Source of the DNA: Perkinsus olseni
Lineage: Eukaryota; Perkinsozoa; Perkinsida; Perkinsidae
Assembly (NCBI GenBank): GCA_013115135.1
Contig: JABANP010000616.1
Span: 1 to 27,644 of the forward strand
Length of the DNA: 27,644 nt
Direction of reading: 5' to 3'
The notes under the pieces were generated by a model, which had not been told where the DNA came from, did no database searches, and was given only the letters and a program-made list of their open reading frames with translations. Made by a program: the position numbers and the translations under genes. Below, in pieces: positions 8,419 to 20,800 of the stretch (positions within the stretch are counted from its first letter, which is position 1; every line of letters begins with the position of its first letter).

Positions 8419-8454
8419 TTCCATGATCGCCTCAGTTCAACCTATTCCATCTTC

Positions 8455-9462
8455 ATGCTACCGCGTCGTCCTTTCCTGCTGCTCGTGACCGCTCTCACGA
8501 CTAGTGCTGCGACGGCCGGGCTTTTTCGTCGGTTTTCGAGATCCGTTTCCGGGTCTCTGAAAAAGAAAAAGCGCGTTGTCTTCGATTCTGTGCTATGCGA
8601 CAGGAAATATGAATTGGTTGGCGAGCTCTACGATGACCGCATCTGCATAGTAGATTACAACAGGAGCACTGAGGTGAGCGGAGAGACAATCCGTTTTCTT
8701 GTTGATCTTCCTGAGAATCCTATCTCTGTGTCCTTACAGTCGCACGACCTTGTGAGTGTGTTCTGATAATTGCTCAGTGCTTTCGCCACTACTCGTCGTC
8801 TGTTTCCTCTGCAGGTGCTCCTCATCGAAGGTCTCCGGACGGGCCACATCACTGCCTCGGTCCTTCCGACCACCAAAACTGACCAGAAGCACGTGAAGCT
8901 GTTCACGCTGCCCGCGGGCGCCTATCGAGGATACCTGCTCGGTCCAGGTCCGCACGAGATCGACATGAGGGCGAGCACGGTTGCTTTCAATTCGGAAGTG
9001 ATCACTGGGAAGAAGGCCAACCTCGATCGGGTTCAAGAAGTTTTTGCCACTGACGATCGCGTCGCCTCGGACGAAGACTTCCGGTCCGGCCGAGAGCTCG
9101 TCTGGACTGATGGTAACGTGAAAGTCGAACAAAAATCTCGTCATGAGACGTTTTACTCTGAGAAAAGACAAGACGGTAATTGGACGCAGATGATTGAGAT
9201 GCAGAGATGGGAGTACATTCTCAGCGTCCCTGGACTTCCCTTCAAGGGGACTTTCTACGGCTTCAACTCTGACGGCCGGGGACGAGCCATCATGCTGGGT
9301 CGTCATGATGGTCGTACTGTTGTTCTCGCTCTGCAGCAGCAGCCTCAGCCACAGCAGCCACAGCCAAGTGAACAGATTGAGGAGAGTCTGATGCCAAGGA
9401 GGGGAAGTAGGAGGCGGACGTCGATTCGTAAGCTGAAGAGGGTGAGAGTTACCGACCTGTAA
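8455..9462 (+). CDS. Secreted protein of unknown function, paralogue B
   Basis: Exons 8455-8673 and 8815-9462, product 288 aa; both exons are in phase 0 and the intron is 141 nt, longer than in A and C. The N-terminus MLPRRPFLLLVTALTTSAATAG is a likely signal peptide, followed by a basic FRRFSRSVSGSLKKKKR segment absent from A and C. It shares LCDRKYELVGELYDDRICIV (two-Cys pattern), VLLIEGL at the exon 2 start, TDDRVASDEDF, FKGTFYGFNSDGRG and AIMLGRHDGRTVVLAL. The C-terminus is extended by a Gln/Pro-rich run (QQQPQPQQPQP) and a basic tail (PRRGSRRRTSIRKLKRVR). It lies between paralogues A and C, consistent with tandem duplication. Confidence 0.85.
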
Positions 9463-9767
9463 GGTGTCCTCATGTTGTCGTTGATGTAGTTGTCCTGCTG
9501 TTTACTATTACGTTCACTCCTCAATTCGCGAACTGTCCTGTTGTCCATCTGCTGGTCGAAAGATGGTATGAACTCCCTTCTGTTGAGAAACGACGTTCGC
9601 CTGAAGCGTCTGAAAGTTTTATAGTTGTAGAACGTGGAGAGCCTTTTCGTCGGCGGCGGTGTGGTGAGGTCCTCCGGTTCTCACGGCGCCAAATGTCAGC
9701 GAAGATTCCAATATCTTACAGAGATTGCAAATTCTCTCGGTCAACCGTTCTCAGTGTTATCATAAAG
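9463..9767 (+). other. Intergenic region between paralogues B and C
   Basis: 305 nt with no convincing gene. Near the right end, CCAATATCTTACAG precedes AGATTGC about 50 nt before the gene C ATG, possibly an acceptor in the 5' UTR. Nothing else stands out. Confidence 0.4.
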
Positions 9768-10585
9768 ATGCTGCGTCTTGCCGTACCACTCCTTCCCCTC
9801 ATCATCCCCGTCCTGGCCGGATTTGGCAAAAGCCGGGCGTTCGACTACCTCCTCTGCGACCAATCCCCGGACATGTACGGCTTCGCCTCTGATGGGGAGA
9901 CCGACGATCTCATGTGTTGGTTGAAGGGGTCGAACCAGGGTCGTCAGGTGGGAACCTCTCTCGCCACACTTGCTCGAATCTTGCTTTTCAGATGCTGTTG
10001 ATATATGGTTTGGACTCCTCGGATGATGCTGATCCTCCATTCGTGTCGACTCTGAAGTTGAAAACCAAAAAGACCGATCATCACACTGGTTACACTAAAG
10101 GCTTCATCACCACCTCGAACGACGGTTTTTACTATCGCGGTCGTGAGTGGTCGAATGGGACCCACTTCATTGCGGGAAATAAGAACTCTGCGCTGAGGCT
10201 GACGTTGATGCAGAAGGAGCCGCTGTGGCAGGAATGGGTTGACCTCACCAGAGTTGAAGAGTTATCCCCTGACGACACGTTGGTTCACGAGGCCTCGACT
10301 TACATTGACCGTTATGCTAATATGAAAGTGACTGGCGGGTTTGTTGACGAGGAATCCCGTTATGTCTTTCACTTTATTAAGAAAAATGGTCGCGGTCAGT
10401 GGGGCCATAGTCTTCGTATGGAGACTGATGGTTTTCTTCTCACGAGTCCCGTTGACGATTTCAAAGGCACTTTTTATAAGGTCATGGTCGGACAAAAGCG
10501 TCACGTGATTATGCTGGGCGAATTTACTGAGGGGAAAAAGAAAAGTTTGAAGATGCTGGTGCCCCAAAAGGCAGAGATATTGTAG
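9768..10585 (+). CDS. Secreted protein of unknown function, paralogue C
   Basis: Exons 9768-9947 and 9992-10585 with a 44-nt intron at the conserved position, product 257 aa. The ATG was chosen because MLRLAVPLLPLIIPVLAG is a strong signal peptide; the frame is open upstream only through non-ATG codons and one distant ATG that would bury the leader. Shared features: LLCDQS...TDDLMCWL two-Cys pattern, MLLIYGL at the exon 2 start, FYYRGREWSNGTHFIAGNK (parallel to A's YHGEEFRNGPHYINGK), PDDTLVHEAS, FKGTFYKVMVG and HVIMLGEFTEGK. C looks closer to A than to B through this middle block. Function unknown. Confidence 0.85.
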
Positions 10586-11263
10586 ACGTGCGTGGGCGTT
10601 CATTTCATGTAAACCGATGTTCTTGTGGCAGTTGATGTGTTAATATTGCCGGTGTTGTGCTGAATAGTGGTAGTTACTTTGAGCTATTCTGTATCTTCCG
10701 CGCGCGACCGGAAGATATTTGTCTGAACTCGACGATCGCTGTAGGCCCAAGGGGTGGCGTATCTTGAGGTTGAGCTGGGGAAATATCTTTGACCTCGTCC
10801 TACCCTCGCCTGAATACTAGTGCCATCAGTACGCGGACCTGATCGGCAATGAGCCGGCCTAAGCAAGTAACACGAGTAACACAGAAGGCTGCACATTACA
10901 AGCCGTGTCTTGAGCAACATTCGAATTGGGGCTCCGACTGCCATGCCTTCCATACCTGAGCAATATTTGGGCGTGATTGAAGCATCAAATACAGAGGTGC
11001 ATAGTAACCGCTCCAACGTCTTCTCGGAGCAACTTCCCACAGTACGGCAGGAGGTACTCTGCCTTCGTGGCCACTCATGGCCGGAGTCCCCGGGAGGAGG
11101 TACGAATCGTCCCGGACGATCGGGATGCGTCTCGCGTGGCGACTAAATTGCTCTGGGGTTTTACTAAGTAGGTCTGGAAATGGGGTAGAGGTGGAGGGAG
11201 TGCTAAGATCTGCTCGCTTGGCTGCTGTGTCAGGTTAGATATCAATCTAATTTTTGTTTCCTA
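10586..11263. other. Gene-poor spacer with a hairpin module
   Basis: It starts with the gene C 3' UTR (10616-10652 resembles the gene A 3' UTR). At 10690-10719 TATCTTCCG and CGGAAGATA form a 9-bp stem. At 10758-10792 comes CGTATCTTGAGGTTGAGC, then AAATATCTTTGACC. Related pieces in the same order recur at 12830-13020. Small open frames on both strands in 10900-11150 have no recognisable domain, and I do not call them. Confidence 0.5.
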
Positions 11264-12149
11264 CATGGCTGAATTCGACCAGGATCTGCAGGCTCTTGTG
11301 GTCTCATTGAAGGCGCTCGACCCAGTCAGGGCCAAGCTGTCCGAGCTGGGTATCAACACCTCCTGATGGCAGCAATAGACAATGAGGATCTCACCAAGGC
11401 GTTCTCCTCAGAAGCGGATACTGTCGCTACGCGAACCACCGCGTTCGCCTTGAAGTCTGCTGGAGCCCGTTCAAGTGCAAAACACTTCCGAGTTCCGAGT
11501 CTGAGTACTTCCCTCCGAGTCAGTATTCCTAGTGAACGAGTTCCGAGTAATCGTCTGTTCAAGTCAAACCGCTCGGTTTGGTCGCATTTCCGAGCTGTTT
11601 TGCAAAGTACGAATCCCGAGTTAATTTTTCTCGTGTTCAAGTCAATGACTTGAAGTCATTGCTGTGAGAAATGGCTCCGACTCGGAAAAGTAGCCTTACT
11701 CGGTGAACTAATTCCTGCGACGAAACGCGCTGCGGGACAGAAACACAACGCAACTTTTTTACTTCGTTCTCGTCAATACAATACGAGTTTGCACTATGAG
11801 GCCCTCACAGTGAGGAATAGGCTATTCCGAGTAGCTACATTACTGGTAGTAATCATTCCATAGCATAGTATGATCCAAGGGAACGGAAGCGTTGCGTTCG
11901 CAGGAAGTCAAGTACTCAGACTCGGAACTCGGAAGTGTTTTGCACTTGAACGGGCTCCTGGTGTCAAAGTCCGATGAGCTAACTACGGTCCCAGGTCAAC
12001 AGGACGCACTACTACGATCTCTTGTTGAGGCCTGCCAACGAACGCTGAAGGATGGCCCCCCGCCGGAGAGTCTTCCTCTTGCCTGGCACTTGAAGAGGTC
12101 ACATACAGGCTATATGGTGAGAGTGTATTCATACCGTCGTAACAAATAG
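11264..12149 (+). pseudogene. Possible small gene interrupted by the 497-bp inverted-repeat element
   Basis: An ATG at 11264 opens MAEFDQDLQALVVSLKALDP (34 codons to a stop). Open sequence follows (DNEDLTKAFSSEADTVATRT) up to the element at 11462. On the far side, SDELTTVPGQQDALLRSLVE runs to ...YSYRRNK and a stop at 12149. The coding-like character on both sides suggests one gene broken by the insertion, but I could not join the frames without assuming very short introns. Two unrelated fragments remain possible. Confidence 0.3.
11462..11958. mobile_element. Non-autonomous DNA transposon (MITE-like), 497 bp with 49-bp perfect TIRs
   Basis: 11462-11510 (GGAGCCCGTTCAAGTGCAAA...) and 11910-11958 are exact inverted repeats over 49 bp. 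The interior has subterminal repeats (GAGTTCCGAGT-like) and no transposase-like frame. A CTG flanks both sides if the element is taken as GAGCCCG...CGGGCTC, a possible 3-bp target duplication, but this is too short to be sure. Perfect terminal identity implies recent insertion or strong constraint. Confidence 0.85.
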
Positions 12150-12275
12150 TGTGTTAATGATTCATGTTCAAACTCTCAGTGGTTGACGCGAATAAAGTTT
12201 TTAGACTGTATTCGAATTAATTTGGAGCACTGTTTGAGTCATCAGCGTCCGAGCCAGGAAACACAACGAACAGCA

Positions 12276-12349
12276 GCTGGAATGGTCTAGTTGGTTATGA
12301 CGACTGCCTAACACGCAGTAGGTCCCGAGTTCGATTCTCGGTTCCAGTA
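12276..12349 (+). tRNA. tRNA-Val (AAC), copy 1
   Basis: A full cloverleaf: acceptor GCTGGAA/TTCCAGT (first pair G-U), anticodon stem ACTGC/GCAGT with loop CTAACAC (anticodon AAC), T-arm CCGAG-TTCGATT-CTCGG and discriminator A. A T-run follows within a few bases, consistent with Pol III termination. No intron. Confidence 0.9.
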
Positions 12350-12657
12350 TTTTGTAACTTTTTCACCCTCTATCGAATGCTTGTTATTTTCGGAAAGATA
12401 ATAATGAACTCTAGTACGGGTTCGTTTCCCGCCGCTACCACCCCGCCGGGCTGTTGGGTTTTGAGTTTTGTATCACGAAGTCAATCACAGCGAACGATGA
12501 ATAGAACAATTATACTACTGCTACAACAGTACTATCAATCAACCGGGCGAGCGAGGGACATAGCGTGATATTGGTCATGGCGACTCACAGCGGTTACACA
12601 GGTGGAAGCGGTCTGTTGGCAGCTTCACTATAATTATTTGAAGTCACTTCGGCCCCG

Positions 12658-12793
12658 TCATGGGCGAGACCTATCATCTCCACCATCGGCGGGATTATCC
12701 TCCTCATCCCCTTCACCCTTATCACTAGCAGCAACCACAACAGGTTGTTGCGAGGGTACGACCGTGGTTAAATGATCAGTAGGTTCACCTTGT
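12658..12793 (-). CDS. Possible terminal exon, acidic low-complexity C-terminus
   Basis: After a candidate acceptor (TTAACAAG) the minus strand reads EPTDHLTTVVPSQQPVVVAA, then SDKGEGDEEDNPADGGDDRSRP and a stop. The Asp/Glu/Gly bias looks like a disordered protein tail. No upstream exon could be joined and no family is recognised. Confidence 0.3.
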
Positions 12794-12828
12794 TAAGTGA
12801 GTGAGGGAGAGGGCTTGCACTGGAGGCT

Positions 12829-13030
12829 TTCCTGCATCTTCCACGCCCGACCTGAAGATACTCTCCACTGAACTCAACGACCTCTGTTGACAACAGCTAA
12901 AGCCACTCATGACATGACTCTCCCAAAGGGGATGACTGGCCACACAAATTGTACAACCGGCGGCCGAGGAAGAGAGTATCTAGAGGTCAAGCTGAAAAAG
13001 TATCTTCGACCCAGCTTACCTTGTTGTAAA
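12829..13030. repeat. Second copy of the hairpin module seen at 10.69 kb
   Basis: CATCTTCCACGCCCGACC and TGAAGATAC, then GAACTCAACGA, then GAGTATCTAGAGGTCAAGC and AAGTATCTTCGACC correspond in order to pieces at 10690-10792. A further AAAGATACGTCC lies at 13029. The two modules are diverged but colinear. 12794-13421 otherwise shows only short unsupported frames on both strands. Confidence 0.5.
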
Positions 13031-13421
13031 GATACGTCCAGACTTCCGTTCAATTGGCGTGGAAAGTCGTTCATCGGTAGGGAGCGGTAACTGATCATTG
13101 GTATTGAATAGTGATGGAGATTCTTGACGGTTCGCCGACAAGCTTCCACTCTGCCGCAGCAAGGACGATAAATTTCGGAATCGAAGGCTGACGGAAATAC
13201 AGTGGCAAAATGCTACACAAGACGACCGACGATTGGAAAACAGTAAACTCACCGGAGGCGGAACTCTTCGGTCGGTGGAGGGGCCTGATAGCGGAAGCGC
13301 AGTGGCTGATTATGATACGTAACATGAGACTCACCAGCAACGGTACGGGCAGTGAGGGGAGGCGATTTCCGAGGGCCCCGAGAAGTCAGCAGAGGGGAGT
13401 ATTGGAAACAGACCTAACATC

Positions 13422-13495
13422 GCTGGAATGGTCTAGTTGGTTATGACGACTGCCTAACACGCAGTAGGTCCCGAGTTCGATTCTCGGTTCTAGTA
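13422..13495 (+). tRNA. tRNA-Val (AAC), copy 2
   Basis: Identical to copy 1 except for one C-to-T change in the 3' acceptor strand (TTCTAGT), which turns a G-C pair into G-U. Flanks are unrelated to copy 1. Anticodon loop CTAACAC and T-arm are intact, so it is probably functional. A weak T-run follows. Confidence 0.85.
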
Positions 13496-13907
13496 TTTCA
13501 TCGACTATTCTCGAGCACGGATATTCGCTTCTTCCTCATCAAACCATATGCATATACGTATGCACCTGCTATTTGCTTTCCCGGCAAATGACTCAAATAT
13601 CACTATTTTAATTTGACGGAGCACAGCAGCATCATCCGCTCAGCGAAGAATCTTGCACCCCGCCCACTCGGCCCGGGTGGCCCGGTGCCCATCATGTCAA
13701 CACGCCCCACAAGGAAGCTTTCCACCCCCAACACAAAAGCACACGAGAATCGCCTCACTCCCGGAAGGCGAATCATCGTTGACAGAAAACGACGTCTAGA
13801 TGGCCTACCTTGCCTTGCCACCGTGGACTCACTAAAGCCTGGCCGACTCGTGTGATGGCGAATTTTCTCGACCACAGCGATGGCTGAATTGGAGGGGAGA
13901 TAAAAAT
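13496..13907. other. Spacer between tRNA-Val copy 2 and the SNF1-like kinase stop
   Basis: A plus-strand frame at 13613-13855 (MTEHSSIIRSAKNLAPRP..., 80 aa, basic and Pro-rich) and an overlapping minus frame at 13603-13911 are both open. Neither has a recognisable domain. The minus frame overlaps the kinase 3' end. At most one is real; I make no gene call. Confidence 0.3.
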
Positions 13908-16862
<2,955 letters not shown>

Positions 16863-17120
16863 ATCGGAGGTTTACGGGCGGATACTCAGATGAAGGAGGT
16901 GTTCAGTAAAGCAAATCTGAAATCCCACTTTTCGTGTGAAAATTAATCAATGAGTCTGAGGGTCAGAATTCATTTATTGTATGGAAGTCGACCGCGTACC
17001 TTGCGCCAAATCGATTAGAATGGCGCGCGCGCTAAACTAACAGCGCAGGATTGAGCCATTCAGTCAGTTCATGCTCGTTAAAATGGAAAGCGGCCGTTCC
17101 TCGAACTGCCTCCGGGCATT
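16863..17120. promoter_or_regulatory. Divergent intergenic region of the SNF1 kinase with the shared upstream element
   Basis: At about 17000-17036: CTTGCGCCAAATCGAT then TAGAATGGCGCGCGCGCTAAA. It aligns with 6972-7012 upstream of the histidine kinase, in the same orientation relative to the minus-strand gene. It lies about 140-175 nt upstream of the kinase ATG. No other gene is seen. Confidence 0.5.
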
Positions 17121-17662
17121 ATGGTTCGCCTTGCTACTCCTCTGGTCCGCCTTCGTGACCACCTTGGATTCCATCACACGAATGATGAATCGGGGCAAAA
17201 GGGAGGACGTCAGAACGAAGTAGAATTCTTCACCGCGCCACGAAATTATATTCGATTCGATCCACTATCTTACCTGAGCCTCAGCGGCGCTCCCAGAATT
17301 CAATTTGACGTGTGAGAGAGAACTCCGGGAGCTCTCTTGAAAGTCGGGGGAGGCAGCAGCCTTTTGAACGCTCGCACCGATTGATCGATTCTGGAATTGA
17401 TTTTCACACGCGGAGAATGCGATACCAGAATTGGTTTGTTGGGCACCCCTGCTGTCTCAGTTACCCCGGTATCCGCCGTTGGTCTTTAGCGCGGGAAAGT
17501 AAGTCGGAGAAGCGTCCAGAATCTCGCAACCCTCTGGGGGTAGGTTCCGATGGGAAGGCAGCAACAGCCGCGCCGCCGTCCAGTATTGCTACTGACGTTG
17601 CCGAGTCGACGAGGTCGGAGGCAGATTCTGATTATTCTGAGATGGAAGCTAGTCAAGTGTGA
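17121..17662 (+). CDS. Small Ser/Arg-rich protein of unknown function
   Basis: Exon 1, 17121-17219, starts at an ATG (MVRLATPLVRLRDHLGFHHT...RQNE). Its donor GTAGAATTCTTCACCGCGCC opens an intron containing an antisense box-A half-element (CGCGCCACGAAATTAT). The next open stretch, from about 17318, reads ENSGSSLESRGRQQPFER, LIDSGIDFHTRRMRYQN and, probably after another short intron, a Ser/Glu-rich tail ending DYSEMEASQV and a stop at 17662. The acceptor of exon 2 is not certain. The DSGIDFHTRRM motif has a relative (DSGIGFLTRKM) in the next gene, suggesting an old partial duplication. No known domain. Confidence 0.45.
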
Positions 17663-17737
17663 TTGAATGATGATGTTGTTAATGGAGCATGTAGAATTCG
17701 TCAAAGTGGAGTTGCGTGGAGAGTCCTCAGATTTCGC

Positions 17738-17812
17738 AGCTGAATTGGCTTAGCGGTCGGCGGCGCTGCCTCGCTCTGTGAAGGCGTAGGTTCGATCCCT
17801 ATCTGCTTCCTT
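17738..17812 (+). repeat. tRNA-like sequence, probably SINE-derived or decayed
   Basis: It has a box-A-like TTGGCTTAGCGGTCGG and a good T-arm (GTAGG-TTCGATC-CCTAT), but the acceptor strands do not pair and no regular anticodon stem forms. I treat it as a relative of the tRNA-related elements rather than a tRNA gene. Confidence 0.5.
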
Positions 17813-17836
17813 TTAGCCGAACTATCGCTCGTCACT

Positions 17837-20800
17837 GTGATTGGAGGTCACCACAAGTTTAACAGCAGCTCGTCAGCTAAGCGCTCCCCGCTCAATAAAT
17901 TAATTCCGAAACTCAGAAGCGATTCTGGCATTGGTTTTCTCACCCGTAAAATGACGCAGCATTCAGAAGCACTCTGTTCAACGACCCCTCAATGCCAGCG
18001 CACGGTCGGCCCTCCTCCTCCTCCAGTCTTTGGGCCCAGCGAGAAATCGACAAACTACGAAGAAGGAACACCGAGCTCGAGACCCGCGTGAAGGTGTATG
18101 TTAGTCATAGGTGCAATGTCGTCTCCAACTGTCCTCTTCCTCTGTGAAAATTTTACTGAAGCCGGCCCCGGAATTCTCTAGCCCCTCGGCTAGGGGGCTG
18201 CTGCTGGCGCTCGAGGGAGGCATCAGCCCACATGCTCTCCCAGCCGAATCCACATCGTACCGTTCGACAACGCAGCCATCTTCTACGGTACTCTCGAGGC
18301 CCTCCTGCTTGTTCGACCGTTGTTTCGGAGCAACCGGCCCAGCGGGTTCATCCGAAAGACGTCCGTGCTCAGATTGAGTGCTGCGGATCGGGAGGTCGGT
18401 GAGCTCCAGCAAGAGATAGCCTTGCTGAAGGGGAAGTTGGTGAACTACCGAATCAGTACAGGGAATGTGGGGACGCCCACGGGAGGCTCCAGGCGAGAGG
18501 CCGGAAAAGGGGGAGAGCTGGCAGAGGTGCTCGTCGGGGTTCACTTTGCGACGCCGTGTGGTTGTCCACTTCATGATTCAGTAAGCTTCCGAAGGTCCTG
18601 GAATATCGGAATTTGCGAACTCTGGCGTCAGCGTTAGTTTAGTTTTCGCTTGCTCGATAGGTAGAATCGAATCCCCATGTGGGTCGAACATCCCGCTGCT
18701 CCCTGCTGCTACTGTTCTTGGCAGTTCCACGACTACATAAGGCAACTGGAAGTGGAGAACGCTCGGCTTGGCATGCTACTGAGAGATACGCGGACCGGTC
18801 AGCAACGTCGACGGTCGCTCTTGAAACAGCGCAGCGAAAGGGTCGGTGGATCGTCTGCTGCAGGGGAAGGTAGCCTCATACGGGCGATGCCCACTCTCTC
18901 TGTTCGTCGATCTCTGAATTATTTCAGTGGTGACACGGGGGCAGTTGAGTCGAATTGGCGTTGCTCGGCCGACGGAGATGAGGGCTGCTACGGCGATCAG
19001 TGAAGAAGCCCTGTCCCTGCACGGAGCAATCGAGCGGTTGAGGCTACGGAAAGTGGCGGAGTTGTAAGGGGGCTGTTGTATGCAGGTGACGACTCATTAG
19101 GGCAGATCTTCGCTAGAGTCCGAGAGCTCTACCGTGTCAGTGCATGGGCAAACAAGGGAACAGATAGGTAGGCTTGGGTCTGGGGGTTGGGAAGCGACGT
19201 GTTGGTAAAAGCCTTCTGCCGGAGTTGAACCGACGACCTCCCGCTTACTAAGCGGGTGCTCTACCAACTAAGCTAAGAAGGCTGGCTGCGAATGTTGTTT
19301 CTCGGCTGCTTTTGTTCGGACCATTCGAACGACCATATCACCGCACTTCAGGACTTCTCTCCTCGACCCCTACCATGGACACCCTCGAGGGAGAAGTTCA
19401 GCAACTGAGGAGTCTGAACAGCGCGCTGAATTCACGGGTGATAAGAAGGCGGCTACTGAGCCTTCACCGTCGGACGGGCGGCATGCCCATGCGGTTCCTC
19501 GAATCAGGTCGCGAGGCTGACTGAGGCCCATGCGCTCTTGCGAACGGAGGTGCTGTTTATCTGTAGAAGTGCTTACTATCCTCTTCGTGTCAGTTTGATT
19601 GTCGCGCCCATGATTTGCAGCTAGTAGTGTCAGAAATGAAGCGTTTTTTGACCGAGGCAGACAAGTGTGGATTCACAGTAAGCACTCCCTCCATCTACCA
19701 CCTAACAGCCCCTCTCGCCCCTCTCTGTAGAGCTTCCGTTCATCCTCTTCGCGGTTGGATGAGCTGCTGGACGGCCACTTCACCCTAGAAGCCAGCCGAA
19801 GGAGCTTGAGCCCATCCCGAAGCCAGAGCCCGGTGGGCTCGATGGAGCACTCAAGGCTTCCTGAATGTCCCATCAGATGTCCCCGTCCAAGCGAAGCCAG
19901 AGGAGCCCTCGAGTCCAGCCGTATTCGCCTCAGAGTCGGGTGTTGAATGATGGGAAGCCCGTCGCTCAGGATCTCGGAGTTAATAGTGTATCAGATAAAG
20001 GAGAGCCTTCGAAAGTAGCACTGCCCCTAGGAAGATGACTCCCATCTGTGGCTTGATGGTCAGATGGCTTCCAGAGGCCCTCGATGGGCCGAGTGAACTG
20101 TCGTGTATCAGCATGTTGTGCTTGGTTTGATCGGAGTATGCCGGGGTTGAGTTTGTCAGAGTCCGCGGTATCGAACGTGCGCCCCTGTAGAAGAGAAGCG
20201 GGAGAAGCCAACGGGAGACTTTGAACTCGATGTTATGCTCATGTCCCTTGGGGTTAGTTCGATGACAGATTCTCGCACAGAGCTTCCTTATCCGCAAATA
20301 TCAGCCAGTCGCTGCCATCCCCATTGTTCCGCCATCAGCTGAGCTCCGGGCGCCGCCTGTCGGGCGTTAATCAATTGTTCTCTATCTTGGGAGGATTTCA
20401 TTCAATTCGTCGCTCCTACCGTATGGACAGTGCCCTTCTCAGAAGAGCATCAATACCTGCATCAACTTCTGTGTATCTTCGAGGGGACGCGCAAGCAGGT
20501 GAACAGAGGCAGGAAGCAGACCTCTGGTCGTCGTCACAATTCTAGCTCTTCGCCGACCGCGGTTTTTCGACAGTCAGCTCGGCCCCTTACCCCAACGACC
20601 GGACCGATACTTCCTTCGTTCTAATTTCTGAATCTCCTAGGGGCCAGGACAGCCTAGGAAGGCCTCCTCGAAGTTTCTCTTTTGTCATCGTAACCAGTAC
20701 TGCTGGACCAGCAGGCTCTCCTCAGGAAGGCGAGTTTACGCTTCACTTCCTTCAGATACCACTGAAATCGTCTGCGAAGGGAATAGTGTCCGAGTCGGTG

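Noticed and set aside
7649..9306. Long minus-strand frames opposite the secreted genes (for example 7649-8149 and 8734-9306)
   Set aside because: They are mirror frames of real plus-strand exons. They lack leaders, domains or splice structure, while the plus-strand frames show family conservation.
10910..11146. Small frame MSNIRIGAPTAMPS...
   Set aside because: No domain, no leader, no splice context; overlapping frames of similar length exist on the other strand.
17738..17812. A third tRNA gene candidate
   Set aside because: The T-arm is good but the acceptor ends do not pair and no proper anticodon stem forms. Listed instead as a tRNA-like repeat.
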